Numbered from the stretch's first letter, positions 17,748 through 26,767 are shown. The stretch: 40,637 nucleotides of DNA from Planctomycetaceae bacterium (GCA_029259815.1 JAJDEJ010000225.1:1-40637), one strand, 5' to 3'. The notes: a model not told the origin generated them from the letters alone. Translations and numbers: made by a program.

Positions 17748-19325
17748 TCACACTGGCGACCCTTCTTCAGTTGTTTTCGTTTGCGAAGCATCCTCACCGT
17801 CCACTGCCGAGGAGCCTGACTCGTCATCTGGCGAACCATGCCCATCGACGGATTCAGCTGGTACTGAATCCGCAGCAGATTCAACGATGACGGCTGCCTC
17901 ATCAGCCTCATCGCCCGATTCATTCGACTCATCCCCCACAGGAGGCTCGTCCGCAGACGCTGTGTCCTCAGACGCTGTGTCCTCGCCATCGCCCTCCGAA
18001 TCTACTCCTTCGCCGGTCGCTTGCTCGCCCTCTTCAGAGGATTCGCCACCAGCCTCCGAAGGCTGCTCCATTGCCTCCACCTCGGCGGGCGTCACCCCTG
18101 CCTGTGCGGCAAGCTCAGCCGCCTCACGTTCGGCACGGCGGGCAGCCATCTGGATTGAACGCCGCTCATCGGCTTCTTTCTCCTCGCGAATACTCTCGCG
18201 ATCGGCGACCACGACAATCTCGTCGCACTGCTCCTGCGTGAGTCCACTCAACTCCAGCAACTGATCCGGCTCGATGACCGACAAGTCTTCAAAGCTGAAG
18301 AAGCCTTGAGAAACCAGTGCCTCGGCAAGTTCCTCCACCACATGCGGAACCTGAGAGAATGCTCCCACTGAGCGATCGAGCTGTTCGTCCAACTCCTCGC
18401 GGGTCATCACCTCAATGTCCCAACCGACGAGCTTCGAGGCCAATCGGACATTTTGACCTTTCTTGCCAATTGCCAGTGAGAGCTGATCGTCCCGCACCAG
18501 CACAATGACCCGGCCCAACATGGGGCAGAGAATGACATCCTCCACCTCAGCGGGCTGCAAGGCATTGGGAATGAGCACCTGAAGCGAATCGTTCCACCGC
18601 ACGATGTCGATCCGCTCTCCCGCCAACTCCTCGACGATATTCTTGATTCGCGAACCTCGCACGCCGACACAGGCACCGACGGCGTCGATGCTATTGTCGA
18701 AGCAGGACACGGCGACCTTTGATCGATACCCCGACTCGCGGGAGAGTGACCGCACCTCAATGATCCGCTCGCTCACCTCGGGAATCTCGACCTCAAACAG
18801 CCGACGCACCAAGTCGGGATGAGCCCGCGAGAGGATGATCTTTACACGGCTTCCCTGCTTGCGGACGTCGATCACCGTGCAACGCACACGCTCACCAACC
18901 CGATGAGACTCACCGGGAATCTGTTCACTACGAGGCAACAAGGCCTCGACCTTGCCGAGATTGACGGTGGCGATCCCATGATCAAGACGTGTGATAGTCC
19001 CGTTCACCAGATGAGAGCGAAGCTGGTCATACTCCTCATAAAGGGCATCCCGCTCCGCCTCACGGATCTTCTGAATCATCACCTGCTTGGCTGTCTGGGC
19101 GGCGATACGACCGAGCTCGTCAGGCGGAATCTCCTCACCATTGAGAGTGGCGTGAACTTCGCCGACCTCGCGATCAATGGTGACCTCAATGTCTTCATCT
19201 TCGCCATAGTACTTGCGCACCGCGGACAGGATCGCTTGTTCGATCCCCTCGAACACGATCTCCGGGTCGATGTTCTTGTCCCGATGGATCGCGTCGACGA
19301 TGCGGAGGACTTCAACACCGTTCAT
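17748..19325 (-). CDS. nusA: Transcription termination/antitermination factor NusA
   Basis: 525 residues. The N-terminal RNA-polymerase-binding domain (1-125) is followed by the S1 domain ([20 protein letters not shown] region) and two KH domains. KH motifs are visible as [20 protein letters not shown] and [20 protein letters not shown] helix-hairpin-helix-like piece ([12 protein letters not shown]) comes near 365. Residues from ~410 form an extremely acidic, Ser/Glu/Asp-rich tail absent from the Escherichia coli core. NusA modulates pausing, termination and antitermination. ATG 19325 has AGGAGAGG about ten bases upstream. rimP, often directly upstream of nusA, is not found before it; the upstream space holds a structured leader. 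Confidence 0.95.
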   Translation of the reverse strand: MNGVEVLRIVDAIHRDKNIDPEIVFEGIEQAILSAVRKYYGEDEDIEVTIDREVGEVHATLNGEEIPPDELGRIAAQTAKQVMIQKIREAERDALYEEYDQLRSHLVNGTITRLDHGIATVNLGKVEALLPRSEQIPGESHRVGERVRCTVIDVRKQGSRVKIILSRAHPDLVRRLFEVEIPEVSERIIEVRSLSRESGYRSKVAVSCFDNSIDAVGACVGVRGSRIKNIVEELAGERIDIVRWNDSLQVLIPNALQPAEVEDVILCPMLGRVIVLVRDDQLSLAIGKKGQNVRLASKLVGWDIEVMTREELDEQLDRSVGAFSQVPHVVEELAEALVSQGFFSFEDLSVIEPDQLLELSGLTQEQCDEIVVVADRESIREEKEADERRSIQMAARRAEREAAELAAQAGVTPAEVEAMEQPSEAGGESSEEGEQATGEGVDSEGDGEDTASEDTASADEPPVGDESNESGDEADEAAVIVESAADSVPAESVDGHGSPDDESGSSAVDGEDASQTKTTEEGSPV

Positions 19326-19395
19326 ACTAACGACGCCTCTCCTGCTCTGCGCTCCCGGATTCGCCAGGGAACGACATTTCGACAGTCCCGATAAT

Positions 19396-19484
19396 AAAAA
19401 AAGCGGGCACTTGTCCCACTTTACCGTCTCCGCAACAGGCCGGACTGCACTCTCCGAAACGGAGTGGTGAGCAAGGAACTCACC
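19396..19484 (-). promoter_or_regulatory. Structured leader with terminator-like hairpin upstream of nusA
   Basis: Read on the minus strand there are three consecutive hairpins: GGTGAG/CTCACC (arms at 19484-19479 and 19471-19466), CTCCG/CGGAG (19464-19460 and 19456-19452), then GTGGG/CCCGC (19419-19415 and 19407-19403) followed by seven T (19402-19396). The last is a terminator shape 71 bases before the nusA start codon. This could be an attenuator controlling nusA-infB-rbfA, which would suit the known autoregulation of nusA operons, or the 3' end of a small RNA. Between 19485 and 19858 no gene was found. Base pairing was read by eye. Confidence 0.4.
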
Positions 19485-19858
19485 CCATTCGGACTAATGG
19501 ACACCGACCATTGTGTTCGCCATCGCTCACATAAGGATCATTCCTTCTGAGTTGCCGCCCGCCACTGTCTTGCTACCAATAACAGCGGCTTCACGACCAT
19601 GCAGAGGTCATCCACCAATCCGCAAAAAACTGGAACTTCCACGGTTCCGTCTCGTATGGCCAGCAATCCAACCAAGGAACGGCTCGCGGAAGTCCAGACA
19701 ACTTCTGGTGTAACGATAGAAACCAGCTGTCTGGCTGTCAAGCAGTGACCGTGGATCCAATCGAGGGCACGAGAGACGATTCGTCTGAAACATCAGGAGT
19801 CCGGCACCAAATCCCAGCCGGATTTGACGCTCAGCCTTCAGACTGCTATTTCGACGAC

Positions 19859-20938
19859 ATGTTTGGTTTCTCCCTCCAATTCGCTGCCGGAATTGTCGGC
19901 TTGCTGTCCGCCTGTGCGAGCTGGTGGGTGACCCGCCAGGCATTCCAGGAAATCGAGCAGCCGAGGGGATACTGGGGACAAATCTCAGCAATCGTTACCG
20001 CAGTACTAACAGCCGGATTGGCGTTCGCCCTGCTTCGATTCGGCTGTCAGGACACACCCGATGTGATCCCCCAGCCGTTCTGGCGAGAGGCCCGGGTCCT
20101 GTATCAATCAATTCTGCTCATTTCACTCGTCTCAGCGACTGCGACCGACTTGGATTCCTATCACATTACCGATTCGGTCACGATTCCTGGCATGATTCTT
20201 GGCCTGCTCGGCGCCACCTTGGCAGGCGATCTGCAGATCATTCACGTATGGATTGACTGGAACCAGGAGATTCCACAACTGGCCGGTCCGTATCGCCCCG
20301 ACTGGATGGCAGCCCACCCACACCTGCACGGGCTCGCCTGGAGTGGAATCGGGCTGGCGACCGGTGCGGGGCTGACCTGGATCGTGAGAGGAGTGTCAAG
20401 TGCCTTGCTTGGGCAGGAGTCAATGGGCTTGGGAGATGTCATGTTGATGGGGATGGTTGGCAGCTTCCTGGGATGGCAGCCGACGGTTGTCGCCTTTATG
20501 CTCGCACCGCTGTGTGCCCTCTCAATCGGACTGCTTGTGCGGCTGCTGGGCAACCGCAACTATGTGCCTTATGGCCCCTACCTGAGCCTTGCAACCATCC
20601 TCGTCATGTTCAGTTGGCGATGGATTTGGATGCTGGAGTTTGGTCTCAATGAAGGAGCTGCCGCGAACGACCGCCTAGCGACATTCGCCCTCCGCCGCCT
20701 GTTTGGTGACTGGCTGAGCCTGGCGATCATCGCTGCCATTACGGTCTTCGGTCTTGTCCTGCTGCTTGGACTGAGCCGTCTCTACCAGTTGATCCCGGTC
20801 AATCGCAGTCGAAGCACACCGGAGACTGAACCGCCAGAGGACACCACACCGCCAGACGATACCGAATCGTCAGACGACACCGAACCATCAGTCGAAACCG
20901 CTCTCCCAGAAGACGCCGAAACACCCGAAGGAATTTAG
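19859..20938 (+). CDS. Prepilin peptidase (A24 aspartic protease family)
   Basis: 359 residues from ATG 19859; a GTG at 19745 would add 38 residues without similarity or membrane segments. About seven hydrophobic segments are visible. The two catalytic aspartates fit the DLDSYHITD segment (near 100) and the family signature GLGDVMLMG (near 195, GxGD). The enzyme cleaves leader peptides of type IV prepilins or pseudopilins at the inner membrane. The N-terminal methyltransferase-type zinc domain of PilD is absent, so it probably only cleaves. The last 35 residues are Pro/Glu/Asp/Thr repeats (PEDTTPPDDTESSDDTEP). No pilin gene is adjacent; the repeat R copy 2 follows. Confidence 0.8.
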   Translation: MFGFSLQFAAGIVGLLSACASWWVTRQAFQEIEQPRGYWGQISAIVTAVLTAGLAFALLRFGCQDTPDVIPQPFWREARVLYQSILLISLVSATATDLDSYHITDSVTIPGMILGLLGATLAGDLQIIHVWIDWNQEIPQLAGPYRPDWMAAHPHLHGLAWSGIGLATGAGLTWIVRGVSSALLGQESMGLGDVMLMGMVGSFLGWQPTVVAFMLAPLCALSIGLLVRLLGNRNYVPYGPYLSLATILVMFSWRWIWMLEFGLNEGAAANDRLATFALRRLFGDWLSLAIIAAITVFGLVLLLGLSRLYQLIPVNRSRSTPETEPPEDTTPPDDTESSDDTEPSVETALPEDAETPEGI

Positions 20939-20964
20939 TGGAGCGTCACTGCTAAGAATTCGGG

Positions 20965-21053
20965 TTGGGTGGCAGGGTCAGACCAACGGGATGGCCCTGA
21001 GATTCCGCGTCCCCACATCGGGGCCATCCGCTGCGCTCCTGACCCCGCCACCC
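20965..21053. repeat. Palindromic repeat family R, copy 2
   Basis: Starts TTGGGTGGCAGGGTCAG and ends GACCCCGCCACCC; shares GGATGGCCCTG-type and GGGGCCATCC inner blocks with the other two copies. It lies 27 bases after the prepilin peptidase stop, between two convergent genes. Confidence 0.7.
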
Positions 21054-21132
21054 GCAAATCAAGCTGTGTCGCTCCACTAGCCCCACAATTCGACTTTGTG
21101 ACTGTGCTCGGATGTGTGACAAAATCGAGATG

Positions 21133-23070
21133 TCACTGGAGGTTGTCCCCCACGACCTTGGCGATCACCTTTCCGAGAGCCCGGAGGACACCAGGAGCGA
21201 AGGTCATCTTGCCACCGATGTGATCGTCCGTGCGGCTGATGACACCCGTGACACGATCTTTGTTGTCGACGGCCAACGAGGTGCGAACGATCCTTCGCAT
21301 CTCTGCAGGATCGATGGGCTGGAGGCTGCTCGCGCCCTTCTCGCCACTGGCACCGGCAGCAGCTCCCGGCGGCTTGATGTTGATTGACCCCAGCAGATTC
21401 CAGCCGGTTTCTTTAGTGAGGTCATCTGCAAAGCTGACGAGCGGTCCTGCCTGCAACTTGAGGTCGACGAATTTCTCGTGTCCACTGGTGGCGACTGTCG
21501 GTTCAACCTCGGCCGGAGCCTCTCCTTCGGCTTCCACGTCATCTTCCGCTTCAGCTTCGCCCACATCTTCCGCTTCGGCTTCACCCTCAACTGCCGTCTC
21601 GTGCGGCTCAGCACTCGCGACGACTTTCTCAAGATTGGCCTTCAAGGCTTCGTAGGCTCCATCTCCGCCTGCGAGCCAGACCATGTCAAAACTTGTGCCG
21701 ACATACACCACTCCCGATTCGCCAAAGTAATCGAAGATGGCTTTGGGGGTATCATTTGAAACATCGATTTTATGAATGGCGGTCTGACCGATGGTCTCTG
21801 TGTCCATCTCGACTGACCACTCAGAATGGATCTGGGGGATCAGCTTGACGATCTCATCCGCCGCTTTGCCATCTCCGGAAAGGACTCCACCAACGATGCC
21901 CAACTTGCCACTCTCGGCCCTGGTGATGTCGATGAACATGTCCAGTCGCCCCAGGGGATCGCCATCCAGGAGCATTTTGTAGAGCAGATCGACCGCCTCC
22001 TTCGCTGGCTCACGTTCGTCATCGGAGAACTCCTCGGAAGTGTCGATTTTCTCCTTGGCTGCGGCGAGGGCAGCGGGATACCAATCCTCTAGCTGCGTGC
22101 GGCGGAAGTCATCGAATGGCAGGTTGAGCCTCAGCCCCAAGACTGGATCGTCGGCCATCTCGACTGATGCGAAACGGCTCGGCTCGACCCCCATGGTCTG
22201 GATAAACTTGAGCAATCCCGTCTCCGGGAGCGCCTTGAGAACAAACTCCGCCTCCCCCTGCTTCTTGGCTTCATTGGTCGTAAACCCGGCAGTTGCCTGT
22301 TCTGCTTGGACATAAATGCGACTCAACTGTTCAAACTTGTGCAGTTGAGAGAGCTTGCGGAATTCGAACTTGGCTTCTGACTCATCCGGCTTGCGGAGTG
22401 TGTCCTTCATCAGATAGGGGACGAAGTCGTCGGCCTGTTTCTGACGCAGGGCTGTCTGATCAGCCGTATTCAGCACCTCAATCCCAAGATCGTAGCCTTT
22501 GGCGAGGATGTCCTTGTGGCTCTCCTGGGGGGACGGCATGTTCTTCGGAATATCATCCTCGTAACCATCGGCGGCAATGCAGGCATAGCGAACCTGGCCC
22601 TTCTTCTCGTCGCCAACAAGCCGCATCCAACCCTGAAACACATTCCCTGTGAGTTGATAATACCCTCGTCGCTTCGTCTTCTCGTCGATCCCAATCGGAT
22701 TGAGATTGTTCTGAATGAAGTCCTTGAGCCCTCTCCGTCCGGGCACGATCGGGATACAGGGCTGATAGCGATATCCAGACTTCTCACCGGGATCCGCGTT
22801 GTTGAGCAGGACATCGAATCGCAGCGGCGCTTCGCGATCGACACCAATCAGAAAGATATCCAGGCTGGGATAAAGGTTGTCGTCCCACTGCTTCTTTTCC
22901 CTCGCCAGATCAACGACCAGGTATTCCAAATCGTCGAGGAAGCCTTGTGGCGATTCCATCACAATCTTGATGCGAGGCTTATCGGCCGCGTGTGTGGTCG
23001 AGAACAGCGTGACGCCGCACACCAGCAGTGACAGCGTGATGAGAGTGAACCGTGGGAGCGATCGGCGCAC
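21133..23070 (-). CDS. Large exported protein of unknown family
   Basis: 645 residues with a signal peptide (LITLSLLVCGVTLFSTTHA followed by ADK). I do not recognise a named domain. The N-terminal half (30-330) has alternating beta and helical character with PQGFLDDLEYLVVDLAR and PIVPGRRGLKDFIQ. The middle (330-480) includes DPLGRLDMFIDITR. Residues ~490-520 are a Glu/Ala low-complexity stretch (AEAEDVGEAEAEDDVEAEGE), and the C-terminus ends with a compact 100-residue block. The style matches planctomycete-specific secreted proteins. GTG 23070 is the start, with AAGGAG seven bases upstream. It converges on the prepilin peptidase. Confidence 0.65.
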   Translation of the reverse strand: MRRSLPRFTLITLSLLVCGVTLFSTTHAADKPRIKIVMESPQGFLDDLEYLVVDLAREKKQWDDNLYPSLDIFLIGVDREAPLRFDVLLNNADPGEKSGYRYQPCIPIVPGRRGLKDFIQNNLNPIGIDEKTKRRGYYQLTGNVFQGWMRLVGDEKKGQVRYACIAADGYEDDIPKNMPSPQESHKDILAKGYDLGIEVLNTADQTALRQKQADDFVPYLMKDTLRKPDESEAKFEFRKLSQLHKFEQLSRIYVQAEQATAGFTTNEAKKQGEAEFVLKALPETGLLKFIQTMGVEPSRFASVEMADDPVLGLRLNLPFDDFRRTQLEDWYPAALAAAKEKIDTSEEFSDDEREPAKEAVDLLYKMLLDGDPLGRLDMFIDITRAESGKLGIVGGVLSGDGKAADEIVKLIPQIHSEWSVEMDTETIGQTAIHKIDVSNDTPKAIFDYFGESGVVYVGTSFDMVWLAGGDGAYEALKANLEKVVASAEPHETAVEGEAEAEDVGEAEAEDDVEAEGEAPAEVEPTVATSGHEKFVDLKLQAGPLVSFADDLTKETGWNLLGSINIKPPGAAAGASGEKGASSLQPIDPAEMRRIVRTSLAVDNKDRVTGVISRTDDHIGGKMTFAPGVLRALGKVIAKVVGDNLQ

Positions 23071-23553
23071 GATGAACTCCTTTTGAGCGAATGTGAAGAC
23101 CAGGAGGCGAATGCTCCGTGTCGTCGTGTGATGTTAGCCGAGCGTATCCGGAAGGATTCTTGAACGAATCTGTAAGAGTCTGAGATTAGGACGTTGCCCC
23201 GCTGTCGACAAGTGAGATCAGTGACCACCTGTGCGCCAACTAGGAAGCTCGGGTGATCTCAGCAGCCCTCTGAAGAATAACCAACAATGGAGACAATGTG
23301 TCTTTCGGTCAATCTGCATGATCAAGCCAGCATTGACCGGCAAAAAACGCCGCACGGGTCACATTCTGCACTCCACTGCCCGCAGAGTCTGTTGGACATC
23401 ACACGACCGGAGGTAGATTTCTCCCCTGCCGACGGATCAATAGCCGTGTGTTGGATGGCGATCTCCAGCGAAATCGACTGTATGAACTCATCTCGACCTG
23501 CCCGAAGCAGCTCCATACGATCCGCGAGACAAAGATCAAAACGGAGCTGCAGC
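23071..23553. other. Divergent intergenic region, 483 bases
   Basis: Separates the minus-strand exported protein from the plus-strand small membrane protein. I found no repeat, hairpin or additional gene with a ribosome-binding site; the open frame from 23287 is the upstream extension of the following gene and shows no coding character. Confidence 0.4.
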
Positions 23554-23982
23554 ATGAGTCAGGTCATCGACGACGCCATCAAGGATATCGATCAGATTCA
23601 AACCATGATGGGCCGTGTGAAAGCGATTTTTGTCGCGTTGGGGACAATCGGAGTAGGAGCAATGATCGCCTTCTTTGCTCCGCCCGACCTCCGTGAGGAG
23701 ATCCCGATTCACCAGGAAATCGGCATCGGCTTCATGATCTTCGGCGGCCTGTTCTCGCTTGCTCTGTTTGCCGACACCGGCCCCGGCTCGATCGGCCAAC
23801 GGGCGAAGTCGCTGCTGTTGGGAGTCATCACCGGGGTACTGGCAGTGGGGTGTGCGATCAGCCAGCTTGGGCCATATGGCTCGGTCGGATACCTGTTTGC
23901 GGTGACGTCTGGCCTATTCAGCCTGAGCGCACTCTGGGAAGTGGTCTCAGGGCGACCAAGTGTGACAGCCAACCCAGAGTAA
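23554..23982 (+). CDS. Small membrane protein of unknown function
   Basis: 142 residues starting at ATG 23554 with GGAG eight bases upstream. A polar N-terminus (SQVIDDAIKDIDQIQTMMG) is followed by four hydrophobic segments: near 24-45 (AIFVALGTIGVGAMIAFF), 57-75 (GIGFMIFGGLFSLALF), 88-105 (LLLGVITGVLAVGCAI) and 112-130 (VGYLFAVTSGLFSLSALW). It is probably an inner-membrane protein with both ends in the cytoplasm. No family is recognised. A repeat R copy lies 46 bases downstream. Confidence 0.6.
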   Translation: MSQVIDDAIKDIDQIQTMMGRVKAIFVALGTIGVGAMIAFFAPPDLREEIPIHQEIGIGFMIFGGLFSLALFADTGPGSIGQRAKSLLLGVITGVLAVGCAISQLGPYGSVGYLFAVTSGLFSLSALWEVVSGRPSVTANPE

Positions 23983-24028
23983 ATATGTCACAATTCCCAC
24001 GAAGCGAATTCCAAACCACTACGAGTGA

Positions 24029-24107
24029 GGGTGGCAGGGTCAGTAGCTAAGTGGATGGCCCTGCTATTGCCGGTCCGGGCCTTCCCGATGGTCAGACCCG
24101 GCCACCC
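24029..24107. repeat. Palindromic repeat family R, copy 3
   Basis: Starts GGGTGGCAGGGTCAG, contains GTGGATGGCCCTG, and ends CCCGGCCACCC. Shorter than copies 1 and 2 because of small internal losses. It sits 46 bases beyond the stop of the small membrane protein. Confidence 0.65.
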
Positions 24108-24112
24108 CTGTG

Positions 24113-24229
24113 ATGGGTTTTGAAACTGCTTCGCAGAACATCGGTCGCACCGCAAGTGATGTCGGACGCAACATTGGTCGAGGTGCAACGGACTTTGATC
24201 GGATAATTGGTGGACTCTTTCGCAAGTAA
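24113..24229 (+). pseudogene. Possible gene remnant: 38-residue glycine/arginine/isoleucine-rich C-terminus
   Basis: A short frame from ATG 24113 to TAA 24229 contains QNIGRTASDVGRNIGRGATD, with a repeated N-I-G-R pattern and a hydrophobic FDRIIGGLF end. It looks more protein-like than chance, but there is no ribosome-binding site, and upstream the frame runs straight through repeat R copy 3 to TAG 24044. It may be the tail of a gene truncated when the repeat arrived, or chance. Confidence 0.3.
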
Positions 24230-24792
24230 GTCCCTCAGAATGATGGTTATCGGGCCACTTTGGTGATTGTGACTTGGCGGGGGACGTCGGCGAGGGTATA
24301 CTTCGCCGAGACTCATGTCTTCCACAGGGAAGGTGGGTCGAGCCGGTCGGAAATAAGCGAGTCGTGCAATCCCTCATCCGGAGAGTACGTTCCGATCGAA
24401 CGGGGTTTCTGGCGGAGGTGGATCCTCTCACAACCCCGTTCAGCTTGTGCGGCATGTTCGCCGCACAAACCTGCTGCCAACCATCGTTTGTGTTGACCGC
24501 TCTGGAAAGCCGCTCGTGTCCTCAGGGATGCATCGAATTCTGTGACCTGACTTGTTTGTCCAGAATTCTCCCTCAGCGGCGTTTGCCTCTCAGCGATATC
24601 GGTCTCACTCCGTTGTGAAGGTCCGGTCTATCGTTCAGGAGCGGACACCTGAAGCGCCAACGACGTAATCGCCCACTTCCGCGCATTTGCCCTGCGAGTG
24701 CGCTTCCATTCTCGGACCAAGTCTGTCTTCGACAAACCGTCGATCAATCGGTCCGAATTGAAACATTGAAACCACGAGACGAAGGAAAACCC
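24230..24792 (+). promoter_or_regulatory. Long upstream region of the DEAD-box helicase gene with a perfect hairpin
   Basis: 563 bases without a convincing gene. A perfect 9-bp stem, TTGTGCGGC at 24445-24453 and GCCGCACAA at 24460-24468, closes a 6-base loop; an imperfect GAATTCTG/CAGAATTC inverted repeat follows near 24534-24569. A long structured leader is common for cold-induced RNA helicase and csp mRNAs, but here that is inference. Confidence 0.3.
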
Positions 24793-26139
24793 TTGAAGAC
24801 GTTTGCGGAACTTGAATTAACTGAACCAGTGCGGCGGGCCTTGGTTGACGAAAATTACGAAACCCCAACCCCCATCCAGGCACAAACGATCCCCCCTGCT
24901 CTCCTGGGTCGTGACGTTTTGGGCTGTGCTCAAACAGGAACAGGCAAGACGGCAGCCTTTGCGTTGCCCATTCTCAATCGACTGGGAAAACACAACCGGA
25001 AAGCGAAGCCGAATCTCCCTTTTGTGCTCGTGTTGGCTCCGACCCGGGAGCTGGCCATTCAAATTGAAGAGAGTTTCTCCACTTATGGCAAGCATCTGCG
25101 GTTACGTCAGGCGCTCGTCTACGGCGGAGTCGGACAGGGAAATCAAGTTCGGGCTTTGAAGCGAGGAGCACATATCCTTGTCGCGACGCCCGGTCGACTG
25201 CTTGATCTGATGAATCAGGGACACATTCAACTGTATCAGCTGGAAGTCTTCGTCCTGTACGAAGCCGACCGGATGCTCGATATGGGTTTCCTCCCCGACC
25301 TCAAGCGGATCATCAGCAGCCTGCCGGACAAACGGCAGTCGCTGTTCTTTTCCGCCACGATGCCGCCGAAGATTACCGAGCTCTCTCAGAGCCTGCTCTC
25401 CGATCCGGTGAGCGTCAACGTCACGCCCAAGTCGACAAGTGTCGATCGCATTGAACAGCGGGTCTTGTTCGTCGAACGCAATGGCAAGCAGGCACTGTTG
25501 AAAGAAATTCTCTGCAGTCCGGAAGTCAATCGGACACTCGTGTTCACCAAGACCAAGCGGGGAGCCAATCTGCTCGCAGATAAACTGGTCCGGAGTGGAA
25601 TTCGGGCGACCGCCATTCATGGCAACAAGTCGCAGAGTGCCCGGCAACGAGCCTTGGAAGCGTTCCGTCGTAAGCAGGTGCAAGTTCTGGTCGCGACCGA
25701 CGTCGCCGCCCGCGGAATCGACATCGACGGCATCACCCACGTGGTCAATTATGACATTCCCGTCGAACCGGAGAGCTACGTACATCGCATCGGTCGGACC
25801 GGACGCGCCGGTGCGGAGGGCATTGCCTTGTCATTTTGCTCGGGGAGTGAGCGACGTGAACTGCGTGCCATCGAACAACTGATCGGCATGAAGGTGCCTC
25901 TCGCTGACAATCAACCGGAACCACGACGAGAGGCGAGTTCAAATCCGTCGTCTGGTGGTCGCAAGACTGCTCAGCAGGGACGCACACCGCGTAAGCACGG
26001 AGGATCACAAGGCTCTTCGCAACGACCGTCGGCACGTCGTGCAGGGGAAGCGTCAGGAGATGAATCAAAACCGAAGCCGAAAAAACGGTCGCGACGTCGC
26101 AGTCAAAACCGGACAAGAAGCGTCAAGCAATCAACATAG
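24793..26139 (+). CDS. DEAD-box RNA helicase (RhlE-like) with altered motif II (YEAD)
   Basis: 448 residues; ATP-dependent RNA unwinding in RNA decay or ribosome assembly would be expected. Motifs in order: Q motif TPTPIQ, motif I AQTGTGKT, Ia PTRELAIQ, Ib TPGRLLD, motif III SAT, IV LVFTKTK, V ATDVAARGID, VI HRIGRTGRAG. Motif II reads YEAD instead of DEAD (Tyr156, codon TAC at 25258-25260, one base from GAC). The first Asp coordinates Mg-ATP, so ATPase activity should be badly impaired if the base is real. The tail from ~380 is basic (PKPKKRSRRRSQNR), typical for RNA binding. TTG 24793 is the start: AAGGA lies seven bases upstream and relatives start with the same TFAELxL pattern. Confidence 0.9.
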   Translation: MKTFAELELTEPVRRALVDENYETPTPIQAQTIPPALLGRDVLGCAQTGTGKTAAFALPILNRLGKHNRKAKPNLPFVLVLAPTRELAIQIEESFSTYGKHLRLRQALVYGGVGQGNQVRALKRGAHILVATPGRLLDLMNQGHIQLYQLEVFVLYEADRMLDMGFLPDLKRIISSLPDKRQSLFFSATMPPKITELSQSLLSDPVSVNVTPKSTSVDRIEQRVLFVERNGKQALLKEILCSPEVNRTLVFTKTKRGANLLADKLVRSGIRATAIHGNKSQSARQRALEAFRRKQVQVLVATDVAARGIDIDGITHVVNYDIPVEPESYVHRIGRTGRAGAEGIALSFCSGSERRELRAIEQLIGMKVPLADNQPEPRREASSNPSSGGRKTAQQGRTPRKHGGSQGSSQRPSARRAGEASGDESKPKPKKRSRRRSQNRTRSVKQST

Positions 26140-26187
26140 TCAGCCGCCTCGAGGCCATTTGCCCGGCGGGATCACGCCCATGTCGAG

Positions 26188-26370
26188 ATGAAGGAGAGAA
26201 CCATCGCAAAAAATCAAAACACCTTCGCTAAACGTCAACGCGAGATGGAAAAAAAGGCCAAAGCTGAGGCCAAACGTGCTCGCAAACTTCAGCGGAAACA
26301 GGGTGGCGGCGATGACGTCGCTCCCGAGCCACAAGCGGACGAGCCAGACACACTGGAAGAGGCCGATTGA
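26188..26370 (+). CDS. Small basic protein (IAKNQNTFAKRQREMEKK type)
   Basis: Up to 60 residues; a short conserved hypothetical found in many bacteria. It is highly charged: NTFAKRQREMEKKAKAEAK forms one basic helix, followed by an acidic tail (PEPQADEPDTLEEAD). It is probably an RNA- or ribosome-associated small protein, which would suit its position between a DEAD-box helicase and a cold-shock protein. ATG 26188 opens the frame, yet the best ribosome-binding site, AAGGAG at 26191-26196, lies inside that frame and is spaced six bases before an ATC at 26203; relatives begin at that residue (MAK/IAK...). The true start may therefore be AUC. A terminator follows at 26420. Confidence 0.65.
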   Translation: MKERTIAKNQNTFAKRQREMEKKAKAEAKRARKLQRKQGGGDDVAPEPQADEPDTLEEAD

Positions 26371-26419
26371 TGATTCATGGGGCACCACCTTGTGAGACAT
26401 CATTTCACACCGGAGACCC

Positions 26420-26475
26420 TGTGTTGCCGTGGACGCGTGAGTGTTTCACGGACCGACGGCAACACATCTATTTTT
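26420..26475 (+). terminator. Terminator after the 60-residue basic protein
   Basis: TGTGTTGCCGT and ACGGCAACACA form an 11-bp stem across a ~24-base loop; TCTATTTTTG follows. It separates this gene from the cold-shock gene. Confidence 0.7.
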
Positions 26476-26495
26476 GAGAGTATTGGAAGACACAG

Positions 26496-26693
26496 ATGTC
26501 AGAAGGCACGATTAAGCGGGTGACCACGAAGGGATTCGGGTTTATTGAGGATGGAACCGGCACAGACATGTTCTTTCACAGTTCATCGCTCGAGGGCGTG
26601 AGCTTTGAAGAACTCCAGGAGGGCCAACGGGTTTCCTTCAACGTCGGGCAAGGACCGAAAGGCCCTCGCGCGGAGAACGTGCGGTTGGTCTGA
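26496..26693 (+). CDS. csp: Cold-shock-domain protein
   Basis: 65-residue CSD protein, the usual size, an RNA chaperone that melts secondary structure. RNP1-like GFGFIED near residue 13 and RNP2-like DMFFHSSSL near 24 are intact, and the end (PKGPRAENVRLV) is typical. GGAAGA lies upstream of ATG 26496. It has its own terminator, and neighbours upstream are also RNA-related, so it may belong to a cold-response group. Confidence 0.93.
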   Translation: MSEGTIKRVTTKGFGFIEDGTGTDMFFHSSSLEGVSFEELQEGQRVSFNVGQGPKGPRAENVRLV

Positions 26694-26735
26694 GCACCAC
26701 CCGCACGGCTCACTGAATTCATCAGTGAAGACGAG

Positions 26736-26767
26736 ACACCGAGGGCCTCCGGGCTCTCGGTGTTCTT
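26736..26767 (+). terminator. Rho-independent terminator of the cold-shock gene
   Basis: ACACCGAGGGCC and GGGCTCTCGGTGT form a near-perfect hairpin with a 3-base loop, followed by TCTT, 43 bases after the stop codon. Confidence 0.75.

Noticed and set aside
19485-19858. Search for rimP or a tRNA upstream of nusA
   Set aside because: No frame resembles RimP and no cloverleaf with a TTCGA-type arm is visible on either strand.
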